The notes under the pieces were generated by a model. It made no database searches, had not been told where the DNA came from, and saw only the letters and a list, made by a program, of their open reading frames with translations. Of a stretch of 54,847 nucleotides of DNA, positions 45,541 to 54,500 are shown one piece after another; the stretch's first letter is position 1; the number at the start of each line of letters is the position of its first letter. The position numbers and the translations under genes were made by a program. Origin of the DNA: Bacteroidota bacterium (GTDB lineage Bacteria; Bacteroidota; Bacteroidia; Bacteroidales; JAAUTT01); contig JAIFLU010000117.1 of NCBI GenBank assembly GCA_020048915.1, forward strand, positions 1-54,847, given 5' to 3'.

Positions 45541-45595
45541 GAGCGTAGTTAGATCCCGATCCGCGATAGCTATCGGGACTATCGGGGATACGCTC
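45541..45595. repeat. 55-nt imperfect palindrome
   Basis: Outer arms gagcgt (45541-45546) and acgctc (45590-45595); the centre is cgatagctatcg, an exact palindrome, flanked by repeated atcccgat/atcgggg blocks. Forms a long hairpin with internal mismatches. Confidence 0.6.
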
Positions 45596-45758
45596 AGCAC
45601 TTCGACTTAATATTCAGTGCGATGCGCTCGGCGATCTGTTTAATTGCTTTGTTCCTTTTCCCAAAAATTCAATGGGTTGATATATTTTTCCAGAACGCAC
45701 AATTATTAATCCTAATTGTGTGTGTGACAAAATTTCTATTTCTGATTTCGCTTAATAC

Positions 45759-45838
45759 AGCTGCGTAGCGGCGACCTGTTTGTATAAATGATGTAAATAC
45801 AGGTTATTAAGCTCCTTTAGGAGCGACCTGTTAAACGG
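45759..45838 (+). repeat. Two REP-like hairpin units in direct orientation
   Basis: Unit 1 (from 45759): gctgc-gta-gcggc hairpin plus gacctgtt. Unit 2 (from 45811): gctcc-ttta-ggagc hairpin plus gacctgtt. Different stem sequence but same architecture and identical tail, 51 nt apart. Confidence 0.65.
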
Positions 45839-45870
45839 CTATATTCGCAGGCAATACCATCGCTCAGTGT

Positions 45871-45932
45871 GATACTGGTAAAAGTTCGTCAGGCTGAGGA
45901 GCCGCGGCCTAAGTCTAAGTTAAACTACATTG
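45871..45932 (+). repeat. Dispersed repeat, copy A
   Basis: Shares gttcgtcag, a gag-rich middle, gcctaa, and the end (a)aactacattg in the same order with 54301-54365. Imperfect, with small gaps. Confidence 0.5.
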
Positions 45933-46184
45933 AATCTTTATTCGTTGTTTTTTAGTTCAATCGGAGAAATTATCCGATGATAATTAAAAAAAAATAAAAT
46001 GTGTTATTTACACTAATTCGTATCGGCCCGAACAATAATTTGCAATCGATTACAGAAATAGAGTGCCCTTTACGGTTGGGTTTCAGTGAGTATTTTAATT
46101 ATATTTTTTTTCTTGATAAAGATCTGTTAATTATCTATAAATTTTTTTATAGATTTGCTTAATAACAAACTACTACAGCAAGCC

Positions 46185-46192
46185 TAATTTTG
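46185..46192 (+). promoter_or_regulatory. Minus-7 element of the second sigma-factor gene
   Basis: TAATTTTG matches TAnnTTTG, 28 nt before the ATG. The nearest TTTG (46154-46157) leaves a spacer that is too long (27 nt). Confidence 0.35.
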
Positions 46193-46220
46193 AGGTTAAA
46201 TAAAACTACAAAGAAAACGG

Positions 46221-46748
46221 ATGGACGAAAAAATCTTGTTGATTGCTATCAAAAATGATGATCCTGAAGCTTTTAGAAAAATATTTCAACGATATAGCAA
46301 AAAATTATATTATTTTGCTTACAGGTTTTTGAAAGACCAAACAGAAGCGGAAGAAGTGGTTCAGGAAGTATTCATTCGTATTTGGAACTCCCGAAAAATG
46401 CTTAACGAAAATCTTTCTTTTAATTCCTATTTATTTACTACGGGTAAAAATTTCATTTTTAATATTAATCGAAGCAAAATTCACCATCAATCCTTTATTG
46501 AGTTCGTCAAGCCATTCATTCTTGAAACCGAAAATTCTACCGAAGAAGCAATTATTTCGAATGATTTGGAGCGTCATATTAAACAGGCAATAGATTTGAT
46601 GCCTCCTCAGCGGAAACTAATTTTTAAGAAAAGCAGAGAAGAGGGGCTTACTTATCCCCAAATTGCCTCCCAATTAAAAATTTCCAAAAAAACTGTCGAA
46701 TCCCAAATTCGCCTGGCTATTAAATGGTTAAAAAGTCATATTGAATAA
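46221..46748 (+). CDS. ECF sigma factor
   Basis: 175 aa. Region 2 (FQRYSKKLYYFAYRFLKDQTEAEEVVQEVFIRIWNSR) and region 4 (LMPPQRKLIFKKSREEGLTYPQIASQLKISKKTVESQIRLAIKWLK) are complete; no C-terminal hydrophobic tail. FecR follows after 100 nt, then SusC/SusD, giving the standard trans-envelope signalling order in which substrate binding to SusC releases this sigma factor. Confidence 0.94.
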   Translation: MDEKILLIAIKNDDPEAFRKIFQRYSKKLYYFAYRFLKDQTEAEEVVQEVFIRIWNSRKMLNENLSFNSYLFTTGKNFIFNINRSKIHHQSFIEFVKPFILETENSTEEAIISNDLERHIKQAIDLMPPQRKLIFKKSREEGLTYPQIASQLKISKKTVESQIRLAIKWLKSHIE

Positions 46749-46848
46749 ATTAGAATTAATTTTAACTTTTTTTAAGATTTGATTAAGGGGAAAGCCAAAG
46801 TTAAGTGTATACTTAAATAGACAACTTTTTTTAACTACTACTTTTTAA

Positions 46849-47898
46849 ATGGGATTTTATTTTAATATAACCTTCGTTAAAAAATATCTTTATGGGTTTA
46901 CTTCCCAGGAAGAAGAAGAAGATTTATTAGAAAATCCTGAGATTAATGGCAAACTTGCTGAGGTATGGGATAATTTCCAGGATATCAAAAGCAAAGCCAA
47001 CACTCCTGATACAGAAAAAATTTTCACCTCCATCAAGGAACTTGCAAACATTCCTGAAAAGCCTATTTATTGTATTGAAAGCCCATATAAAGCAATTTGG
47101 GTTCCCTGGTATCGAAAATCAATTTCCATTGCGGCATCTGCTATTATTTTTGTTGTTTTATCTTTTGCCGGTTTCTACATTTACAACAGGTATTATGCAA
47201 ATCCACTTATCGAGGTAATCTCCGAAAAAGGGCAGCGTAAGGAATTTACATTGCCCGACGGTACCCGTGTATGGCTTAATGCCGATACCAGATTAACCTA
47301 TCACAAGCGGTTTGATGATAAAAGCAGGGAAGTTTCGCTTTGGGGCGAAGCTTATTTTAGTGTGGTAAAAAATGCCTCCAGACCTTTTATTGTTAAAACA
47401 TCTAAATTATCAATTACTGTTTTAGGTACCGTATTTAATGTAAAATCTTATCCGGGCGATAAAACTATTGAAACCACTTTAGTTACCGGTTTAGTAAGTA
47501 TTCAAAAAAACAGGAATAATAAATCGCTGCAGGAAGCTCCAATTCTTGTTAAACCAAAACAAAAAGCTGTTTTTTCTGTTTCTGAAGAGCAAATGGAGGT
47601 AGAGAATGTTAATATTGATAAATCTACTTCATGGAAGAACGGAAAACTGGTATTCGATAACGAATCGGTGGATGCCGTTGTTGCAAAACTTCAACGGTGG
47701 TATGGTGTTAAAGTTGAGGTTATCGGAAGCAATAGATTATCGGACTTTTTCACTTTAACCGTAAAAGATGAAAATATAGAAGAAGTAATTCATTTATTAC
47801 AGTTAACTTCCCCTATAACTTTAAAAGTTGAAGATTTGGATGGTTCCAATAAAAGGATCTATGAATTTAAAAGCACAAATTATGATTTAAAGCAATAA
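46849..47898 (+). CDS. FecR-family anti-sigma factor
   Basis: 349 aa. Short cytoplasmic N-terminal part (about 1-85), one membrane helix (about 90-110, SIAASAIIFVVLSFAGFYIY), periplasmic FecR domain (LPDGTRVWLNADTRLTY, GEAYFSV, ITVLGTVFNVKSY) and DUF4974 C-terminus (LVFDNESVDAVVAKLQRWYGVKVEV). It should sense the STN domain of the SusC protein encoded next. Confidence 0.93.
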   Translation: MGFYFNITFVKKYLYGFTSQEEEEDLLENPEINGKLAEVWDNFQDIKSKANTPDTEKIFTSIKELANIPEKPIYCIESPYKAIWVPWYRKSISIAASAIIFVVLSFAGFYIYNRYYANPLIEVISEKGQRKEFTLPDGTRVWLNADTRLTYHKRFDDKSREVSLWGEAYFSVVKNASRPFIVKTSKLSITVLGTVFNVKSYPGDKTIETTLVTGLVSIQKNRNNKSLQEAPILVKPKQKAVFSVSEEQMEVENVNIDKSTSWKNGKLVFDNESVDAVVAKLQRWYGVKVEVIGSNRLSDFFTLTVKDENIEEVIHLLQLTSPITLKVEDLDGSNKRIYEFKSTNYDLKQ

Positions 47899-47902
47899 AA
47901 AA

Positions 47903-47934
47903 AATCGGGAAATGTTTGGCCGCAATTCCCGATT
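47903..47934 (+). terminator. Hairpin between fecR and susC, weak terminator or processing site
   Basis: 9-bp stem (aatcgggaa with ttcccgatt) and a 14-nt loop, without a T run after it. It could cause partial termination or RNA processing, letting susC/susD be expressed apart from the regulators. Confidence 0.5.
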
Positions 47935-47957
47935 CAAAATATTACATAAACCAAGTG

Positions 47958-47990
47958 TTTGGCCACACAAGGTTTGTGTAAATACTTTAT
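47958..47990 (+). promoter_or_regulatory. Candidate promoter of susC
   Basis: TTTG at 47958-47961, 21-nt spacer, TACTTTAT at 47983-47990 (TAnnTTT match). It would give a short leader before the ATG at 48014. A sigma-ECF promoter could alternatively lie here. Confidence 0.4.
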
Positions 47991-48013
47991 GTTTAACTAA
48001 CTAATGCAAATGT

Positions 48014-51000
48014 ATGAAAAAAAAGTTTAAAAGCAACTTCTTCGCGAACCGAAGCAAGTGCAATAAAGTATGTTTGATTATGAGGCTTACTTTTGTACTT
48101 ATGGCAGTATCCCTGATGCAGGTTTACGCCGCTGGTTACACCCAATCAGCAAAAATTAGCTTAACGCTAAAAAATGTGTCCCTTAAACAGGCTTTAAAGG
48201 AAATCGAAAAGCAAAGTGATTATACCTTTGTTTATAGCGATTCCAAAATTGATGTGAATAAAAAAGTTGACATCAATGTAAAAGACTGTGCGCTCGTAGA
48301 AGTGCTTGATCAATTAATAGCCGATTCCGAAATCCGCTATACTTCAATTGACAGTCACATCGTTCTCACCGACAAGAAAAAATACATTTATCGCTTACCT
48401 GCAATTATGCACGAAGCTGTATTAAGTCGTGAGGCAATTGATTTTGAGGCTCTCAGCCCAATCAGAAACGTTCTGTTACAACAAGTAAATGTAACAGGTC
48501 AAGTTACCTCATCAGCGGATGGCCAGCCGTTGCCAGGTGTTAACATCATTGTGAAAGGTACTACCGTTGGAACTACTACTGACATCAATGGTTCTTTTAC
48601 TTTAAATGTACCTGATGCAAACGCTACATTGGTATTGTCCTTTGTAGGTTTCCAAACTCAGGAAATTGCGCTCGCTGGCCAAAAGAGCATTACTGTTGTT
48701 TTGAATGAAGAAACTCAGCAATTACAAGAAATTGTTGTTGTAGGTTATGGTACACGTTTAAAAGAAGAACTTACTGGTGCCGTTTCTACAGTTTCTGAAA
48801 AACAAATGAAGATTTCCCCTGCTGTTAGTGTTGTTAGCCGTATGCAAGGTCAGGTTTCAGGTGTTAATGTTACATCTTCAAACCGTCCCGGTGGCGATGC
48901 AACCATCAGAATTCGTGGTGTTGGTACAATCAACGACCCTAATCCACTTTATGTAATTGACGGTGTTCCTGTTGGTCCAGGTAATAATCTTAACCCAAGC
49001 GACGTTGAGTCTATTTCGGTATTAAAAGATGCTTCTTCTGCTGCCATTTATGGTGCAAGGGGTGCAAATGGTGTTATCCTTATTACTACTAAAAAGGGTA
49101 GACAGAATCAAAAACCATCAATTGGTTTTACCGTGAGAATGGGTACTACAAAGGCTGTTAACCAATACGACTTATTGAATACCAAGGAATACGGTGAAGC
49201 TTTGTGGTTAGCTGCCAAAAACAATGGTACAACTAATTTTAGCCATCCTCAGTATGGTAACGGCGCAACTCCTGTTATTCCTGACTATATTTTACCTGCT
49301 GGCGCTATGGAAGGTGCTGCTGCTGCAGATCCTGCCCTGTATAAGTATCCTGATTATGTTATCTTCAAAGCAAACAAAGAAGGTACTAATTGGTACGATG
49401 AAATATTCCATACCGGGGTTGTTAAGGAGTACGACCTTTCAGTTAGCGGCGGTGGTAACAATACTACCTATGCAGTTTCTGCCAATTATTTGGATGAAGA
49501 AGCCTATTATAAATATGCCGATTTCCAACGTTTTAATTTCCGTGTAAATGTTGAATCCAGTTTCGCCAAATGGCTTAAAGTTGGTCAATCGTTAAGCGGG
49601 AGTTATATTAACGAAAATGGTGATTTGGGCGACAATGGTGAAGGAACAGTTATCTCTCAGGCATATCGTGCACAGCCTATTATTCCTGTTTACGATATCA
49701 TGGGTAATTTTGCCGGATCGAAAGCCCCGGGTATGGGTAACTCAGGTAACCCTGTTGCTCAGCTATACCGTGCCCGTAATAACAATGGTAAAGCGTTAAG
49801 GGCTTTGGGTAATATTTTTGCTGAAGCAACCATTCTAAAGGGATTATCGTTTAAAAGTTTATTAGGTTACAATGTTAGTCAATGGAATTATAAAGGTTAT
49901 ACTTTACCAAGTTATGAGCATTCAGAACCAAATAAAATAAACGGTATGAATGTGAATTCAAATTATTCCATTTTCTGGAACTGGACCAATACTTTAAATT
50001 ACAACACTACAATAGCCGATATTCATAAAATTAATGTAATTGCCGGTACTGAGTCTAACAAAAACATCTACCAATGGATGAATGCCAGCAGAAGCCAATA
50101 TTTTTCGGAAGAGCCTGATTATATGCAACTCGGTGTAGGTGAGATTAATAAAAACAACGACGGTTCCGGATCTGCTACTACAATGTTTTCGCAATTTGGA
50201 CGCGTTAACTACGACTTAAAAGGCAAATACTTATTTGAAGCTACAGTTCGCCGCGATGGTTCGTCTAAGTTTGGTAAAAACACACGTTATGGTGTTTTCC
50301 CTTCAGCTAATGTTGGTTGGGTAATTTCTCAGGAGTCTTTCATGGCTTCGACCAGTACCTGGTTAGACTTTCTTAAATTTAGGGTTGGGTATGGTACTTC
50401 CGGTAACGACCGTATTGGGGATTACAACATGTATTCTACCTTTGCTTCCAATAACTACATGGCTGCTTATTCGCTTGACGGATCAAATACTTCGGCTACT
50501 GCCGGATTCCAGCCTTCGACAACTGGTAGCGATGATGTATCCTGGGAAACCACGAAAACTTTAAACGTTGGTGTTGATGCAACCTTGCTGAACAATAAGT
50601 TAAGCCTGGGATTGGAAGTATGGACACGTACTACTACCGATATGCTTTATCGTTTAGCTGTTCCTGAAGTTATGGGTTTGGCAACTCCTCCTTATGTAAA
50701 CATTGGAGAAATGAAAAACACTGGTTTCGATATCGAATTAGGCTACCGAGATGCCTTAATGGACGGCAAATTCACTTACGGTGTTAGTTTAACTGCTTCG
50801 CATTACAAAAACGAAATGGTTAAGTTTTCTAATAAAGTTGCTGATAAATTATATTATGGCGAACGTCAGGTTGATTACTCGGCCGCTACAACTGGTCATG
50901 CTTTCCCTGAATTCTATGGTTACATTGTTGAGGGTATTTACCAAACTGCTGCTGAAGCTGCTGCCGGTCCTCAATTGGATACTTATAATGCTGCCGGTCA

Positions 51001-51565
51001 CTTTAAATTCAAAGATATAAATGGCGATGGTAAAATTTCCCCTTCTGATGACCGCACATTTATTGGTAGTCCTCATCCCGATTTAACCGGTGGTTTGAAC
51101 ATTGACTTGGGATATGCAGGTTTCGACCTGAATATGTTCTGGTACGGAAGTTATGGCAACGACATGATCAACTATGTTTCGCGTTGGATTGATTATGGTA
51201 TGTTTAACGGTGGTTTAAGCAAAGATGCTTTGTATAATTCCTGGACTCCTACCAATACTGGTGCCAGGCTACCAATACTCGATCAGGCTTCGCATTCACA
51301 AGATGCATCAACTGCATTTATTGAAGATGGTTCATTCCTGAGACTGAAATCTTTACGTTTAGGGTATACCCTTCCACAAACTGTTGCCAGTAAAGTTAAA
51401 CTTCAAAGTGTACGTTTATATGTACAGGCTACAAACTTACTCACATTTACCAAGTATAGCGGACTTGATCCTGAGCTGAATTCATCTGGTATGTCAATGG
51501 GTGTAGACAGAGGCGCATTGCCAACACCACGCCAGGTTATGGTTGGTATTTCCATTGGTTTGTAA
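48014..51565 (+). CDS. SusC/RagA-type TonB-linked outer-membrane transporter with STN domain
   Basis: 1183 aa, full length. A long positively charged N-terminus precedes the signal segment (LTFVLMAVSLMQVYAAGYTQ). Then come an STN domain (about 45-120, LKNVSLKQALKEIEKQSDYTF), a CarboxypepD_reg domain (about 160-240, VTGQVTSSADGQPLPGVNIIVKG), TonB box EIVVVGYGT, plug (about 255-365, including YVIDGVPVG and ARGANGVILITTKKG) and barrel to the C-terminal ISIGL. Forms the transport pore with SusD. The STN domain links it to FecR and the sigma factor upstream. Substrate class cannot be read because no glycosidases or peptidases are next to it. Confidence 0.96.
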   Translation: MKKKFKSNFFANRSKCNKVCLIMRLTFVLMAVSLMQVYAAGYTQSAKISLTLKNVSLKQALKEIEKQSDYTFVYSDSKIDVNKKVDINVKDCALVEVLDQLIADSEIRYTSIDSHIVLTDKKKYIYRLPAIMHEAVLSREAIDFEALSPIRNVLLQQVNVTGQVTSSADGQPLPGVNIIVKGTTVGTTTDINGSFTLNVPDANATLVLSFVGFQTQEIALAGQKSITVVLNEETQQLQEIVVVGYGTRLKEELTGAVSTVSEKQMKISPAVSVVSRMQGQVSGVNVTSSNRPGGDATIRIRGVGTINDPNPLYVIDGVPVGPGNNLNPSDVESISVLKDASSAAIYGARGANGVILITTKKGRQNQKPSIGFTVRMGTTKAVNQYDLLNTKEYGEALWLAAKNNGTTNFSHPQYGNGATPVIPDYILPAGAMEGAAAADPALYKYPDYVIFKANKEGTNWYDEIFHTGVVKEYDLSVSGGGNNTTYAVSANYLDEEAYYKYADFQRFNFRVNVESSFAKWLKVGQSLSGSYINENGDLGDNGEGTVISQAYRAQPIIPVYDIMGNFAGSKAPGMGNSGNPVAQLYRARNNNGKALRALGNIFAEATILKGLSFKSLLGYNVSQWNYKGYTLPSYEHSEPNKINGMNVNSNYSIFWNWTNTLNYNTTIADIHKINVIAGTESNKNIYQWMNASRSQYFSEEPDYMQLGVGEINKNNDGSGSATTMFSQFGRVNYDLKGKYLFEATVRRDGSSKFGKNTRYGVFPSANVGWVISQESFMASTSTWLDFLKFRVGYGTSGNDRIGDYNMYSTFASNNYMAAYSLDGSNTSATAGFQPSTTGSDDVSWETTKTLNVGVDATLLNNKLSLGLEVWTRTTTDMLYRLAVPEVMGLATPPYVNIGEMKNTGFDIELGYRDALMDGKFTYGVSLTASHYKNEMVKFSNKVADKLYYGERQVDYSAATTGHAFPEFYGYIVEGIYQTAAEAAAGPQLDTYNAAGHFKFKDINGDGKISPSDDRTFIGSPHPDLTGGLNIDLGYAGFDLNMFWYGSYGNDMINYVSRWIDYGMFNGGLSKDALYNSWTPTNTGARLPILDQASHSQDASTAFIEDGSFLRLKSLRLGYTLPQTVASKVKLQSVRLYVQATNLLTFTKYSGLDPELNSSGMSMGVDRGALPTPRQVMVGISIGL

Positions 51566-51604
51566 TCAGTAAAAACTTTGTTTAAATTAAAACAGAAGAA
51601 TGAT

Positions 51605-53389
51605 ATGAAAAAGTTAATTATATCGGTCGGTATTATAATGGCCCTATTTTATTCCTGTTCGGAGTCATTTTTAGATCAGGCTCCACAAGGAAAGACCTCT
51701 GAAAATGTGTTCTACAACGAAAAAGGTATTAATGCACTGCTTACCGGAGCATACGGAATGGTTAAAGGTAGCGCTTTGTGGACAGTTTCCTGGGGTGCTT
51801 CTATTCAAAACTGGACGTATGGTTCTGCTGCATCTGACGATGCTTACAAAGGCTCGGAATTAGGTGACCAGAAACCTGTAAATGAGATCGAACGTTGGGA
51901 AGTTCCTACTACTAATAATTATCCTGCAGAAAAATGGCGGTTAAATATTGGTATGGGTGTTAATCGTGCTAACATTGTATTAAACGTGATAGCTAAAACC
52001 CCAACTCTACCTGAAGCAACTGCTACCAGATTTAAAGCTGAAGCAAGATTTCTGAGAGGTTTATTTTATTTCGAATCAAGGTTAGTTTTTGGAGACAAAA
52101 TTCCACTTATTTCGGAAGACAAAGTTTTAACTGCTAAGGACATTAAGAATGTTAATGCTCCGGGTGCTGTTTTAGACTTTATTATTGCTGACTTGAAATA
52201 TGCTTGGGAAAATCTACCTGAAACTCAGGCTGAGCCAGGACGTCCTACCAAATATGCTGCTATGGCGCTTGCTGCCAGAGCGTATCTTCAAGACCTGAAA
52301 TATGCAGAAGCAAAGCCGTTGCTTGATAACATTATCAACAGCAACAAATATACCCTTATGCCTAATTTCTTTGATAACTATCGTATTGTAAAAGATAACA
52401 ATGCAGAATCTATCTTCGAAATTCAGTCGGCTGTTAATGATATCAACGAATCGTTAAATGGCGAAATGGGTATTGGTTTGAACTGGCCTCATGGTTCTGA
52501 CATAGGTATGTGCTGCGGTTTCCATCAGCCATCGCAAAACCTTGCAAATGCATTTAAAGTTGATGCCGTTACTGGTTTACCATTATTTGATACCTTTAAT
52601 AATACCGATTTGAAAAATGACCAGGGTATTGCTTCCGATGCTGATTTCGTTCCTACTACTGATCCGCTCGATCCACGTATCGACTGGACCATGGGTCGCC
52701 GTGGTATTCCTTACCTGGATTGGGGTATTATGCGTGGTCGCGATTGGATCCGCTACCAACCTGATGGAGGCCCTTATTTACCAGTTGAAAAAACGTTCTT
52801 CTACAAATCGCAACGAAACTCTTTGTCTACTACTACAGGATGGCAAACTGGTATCAATGCCAACAATTATCGCTATATCCGTTATACACATGTTTTATTG
52901 TGGAGAGCTGAAGTAGCTGCATTTGAAGGTGACCTTGCTACTGCACGTACTTATGTAAATCAAATTCGCGACAGGGCCGATAACGAAGTGGTTATGGGTA
53001 AAGTTAATATTACCAAACTACCTCCATCAGTTTATCCTTGGGGTGCTGCCGGCGATGTTGATTTTACACAACCTGCTGCCAATTACAAAATTGGGCTTTA
53101 CCCTGCGTTTGCCGATAAGAATGAGGCAATGCGCGCTGTACAATGGGAAATCCGTCTTGAATTTGCTACTGAAGGTATGCGTTTCTTCGACCTGAGACGT
53201 TGGGATAAAGCAACCGTTGGAAGAATTGATATGGCTGCTACATTGAATGCTTTTGCCAGAGCTGATGAAAGAGTTAGAACATCATTCATGAAAGGTGCTA
53301 CATTCGAAGAAAAAGATAAGTACCAACCGATACCACAAGGCCAGATTGATATTCAGCCTGGTGTTCTGGAACAAAATGATGGTTACTAA
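51605..53389 (+). CDS. SusD/RagB-family substrate-binding lipoprotein
   Basis: 594 aa from the ATG at 51605, which gives a lipoprotein signal ending in FYSC (Cys18); the longer frame from 51578 does not. Typical features: CSESFLDQAPQGKTS start, TPR-like helices with RFKAEARFLRGLFYFE, YAAMALAARAYL, YTLMPNFF, and a C-terminal EMRAVQWEIRLEFATEGMRFFDLRRWDKA followed by YQPIPQGQID. Acts as the lid of the SusC pore. 39 nt after susC. Confidence 0.96.
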   Translation: MKKLIISVGIIMALFYSCSESFLDQAPQGKTSENVFYNEKGINALLTGAYGMVKGSALWTVSWGASIQNWTYGSAASDDAYKGSELGDQKPVNEIERWEVPTTNNYPAEKWRLNIGMGVNRANIVLNVIAKTPTLPEATATRFKAEARFLRGLFYFESRLVFGDKIPLISEDKVLTAKDIKNVNAPGAVLDFIIADLKYAWENLPETQAEPGRPTKYAAMALAARAYLQDLKYAEAKPLLDNIINSNKYTLMPNFFDNYRIVKDNNAESIFEIQSAVNDINESLNGEMGIGLNWPHGSDIGMCCGFHQPSQNLANAFKVDAVTGLPLFDTFNNTDLKNDQGIASDADFVPTTDPLDPRIDWTMGRRGIPYLDWGIMRGRDWIRYQPDGGPYLPVEKTFFYKSQRNSLSTTTGWQTGINANNYRYIRYTHVLLWRAEVAAFEGDLATARTYVNQIRDRADNEVVMGKVNITKLPPSVYPWGAAGDVDFTQPAANYKIGLYPAFADKNEAMRAVQWEIRLEFATEGMRFFDLRRWDKATVGRIDMAATLNAFARADERVRTSFMKGATFEEKDKYQPIPQGQIDIQPGVLEQNDGY

Positions 53390-53412
53390 TCACTAGTAAA
53401 ATATAGAATTTA

Positions 53413-53447
53413 AGAGACCGTTTCAATTTTTGGAACGGTCTCTTTTG
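53413..53447 (+). terminator. Terminator of the SusC/SusD operon
   Basis: 12-bp stem (53413-53424 with 53432-53443, one G-U), 7-nt loop and a TTTT tail, 24 nt after the susD stop. Confidence 0.85.
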
Positions 53448-53504
53448 TAATACACAATTTCGGTGTAAATGAAAGATGTAGTTTAGCTATTTAAAAATAA
53501 TTGC

Positions 53505-53570
53505 ATGAAACATCCATGTTAATTAGCCTAACACACAAGGGTATGATTATTTGGATGTTCCATCTGACCT
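53505..53570 (+). promoter_or_regulatory. Conserved 66-nt leader element, copy 2
   Basis: Second copy of the element at 10237-10302 (there on the minus strand). Ends pair (ATGaAACATCC with GGATGTTcCAT); the core AACACACAAGGGTATG is identical in both. It ends 26 nt before the ATG of the lipoprotein gene at 53597, the same distance as in copy 1. The initial ATG opens a five-codon frame (MKHPC, then stop). Confidence 0.6.
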
Positions 53571-53596
53571 AAATATAAAAATTATAAAATAGACAG

Positions 53597-54115
53597 ATGA
53601 AAACAATTGGGTTATTTGCAATCATTGTCCTATTAGGTATTTCCTGTAACAACCGGGAAGTTAATATTAAAGAGGATAATAAGGCTGAAATTGAAGAAGC
53701 CATGGACAGCATTAACAGCTATGTGATTAAAAGAACCGGGAGTACTGATTTTTTTAGCGATTCCGAAGGTAATTATTACATTAATTTCGAATCTAAATTG
53801 GCTGTACTTCGAAAGGATAACTTGTTTTTGGGCTATCTTAATCACGATTCGTTACAGGATGCCGTTTTTTCTTATCCTGTTTCCCGAAACAACCAAACAT
53901 TGTATACCACAGTTTTAATTCTTACTGGTACAAAGCAAGGTTTATCTATCCGTCACGAAATACAAAGAAATATTAAAATTGAAAAAATTGAAAACAAAAT
54001 TGTTTATGCTGAGCAATTTAAGCAAGGGTATGATTCTCCTCATTTCGGATGTAAAGCTTGTATTGAGAAAATAAAACTGGAGCTGGTTGGCGATAGTTTA
54101 GTGGAAGTAAAGTGA
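53597..54115 (+). CDS. Hypothetical lipoprotein behind the conserved leader
   Basis: 172 aa. Signal peptide ending in LLGISC (lipid Cys17), then an acidic stretch (KEDNKAEIEEAMDS). The mature domain is alpha/beta with a repeated LGYLNHDSLQDAVFSYPVS segment resembling beta strands of small periplasmic proteins, and a CKAC pair (about residues 151-154) that could form a disulfide or bind metal. Family not recognised. Stands alone between the susD terminator and repeats; the 66-nt element is its likely control region. Confidence 0.72.
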   Translation: MKTIGLFAIIVLLGISCNNREVNIKEDNKAEIEEAMDSINSYVIKRTGSTDFFSDSEGNYYINFESKLAVLRKDNLFLGYLNHDSLQDAVFSYPVSRNNQTLYTTVLILTGTKQGLSIRHEIQRNIKIEKIENKIVYAEQFKQGYDSPHFGCKACIEKIKLELVGDSLVEVK

Positions 54116-54245
54116 TTTTTCCATTATATTTAATCCCTTTGTGGGAATGATTTTAACTCTGGTTGAATATGCATTTCTATATTTAATTGTTGAGTAACAT
54201 TTTAATTTCAAAAGAAAAAGGAATGTAAAATAATTCCTATTAATT

Positions 54246-54365
54246 CAATGTCGTTTAGTTTAGAAGTTGAATAATTAATACACACTTCTACTCCGGTCAA
54301 TATTACACTAATACCAGTTCGTCAGTCAGAGCGGAGTCGAAGCCTAACTTAACTAAACGACATTG
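54246..54365. repeat. 120-nt element with perfect 15-bp terminal inverted repeats (contains dispersed repeat copy B)
   Basis: caatgtcgtttagtt at 54246-54260 and its exact complement at 54351-54365. The right half (54301-54365) resembles the repeat at 45871-45932. MITE-like in size; no target duplication was identified. Confidence 0.6.
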
Positions 54366-54500
54366 CTTACTAATTCCACTTTTGCAAATTAGGTCATTCG
54401 GTGATGATAGGTAAAATTATATTTATCAATATTTACATGACCCGCTGAATACAGTGAAGATGTGGTTAAAAAATTGATTTTCGTATTTCATACTTTTAAT

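Larger units (their letters stand above)
45503..46220. other. Repeat-rich intergenic spacer
   Basis: 718 bp without a credible gene. It begins with agggggctgtctaaaaagtc, which resembles the terminal inverted repeat of an IS1182-like element (possible remnant), and holds a 55-nt palindrome, two REP-like hairpin units and a dispersed repeat, each listed separately. From about 45940 on it is plain AT-rich sequence with the sigma-gene promoter. Confidence 0.55.
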
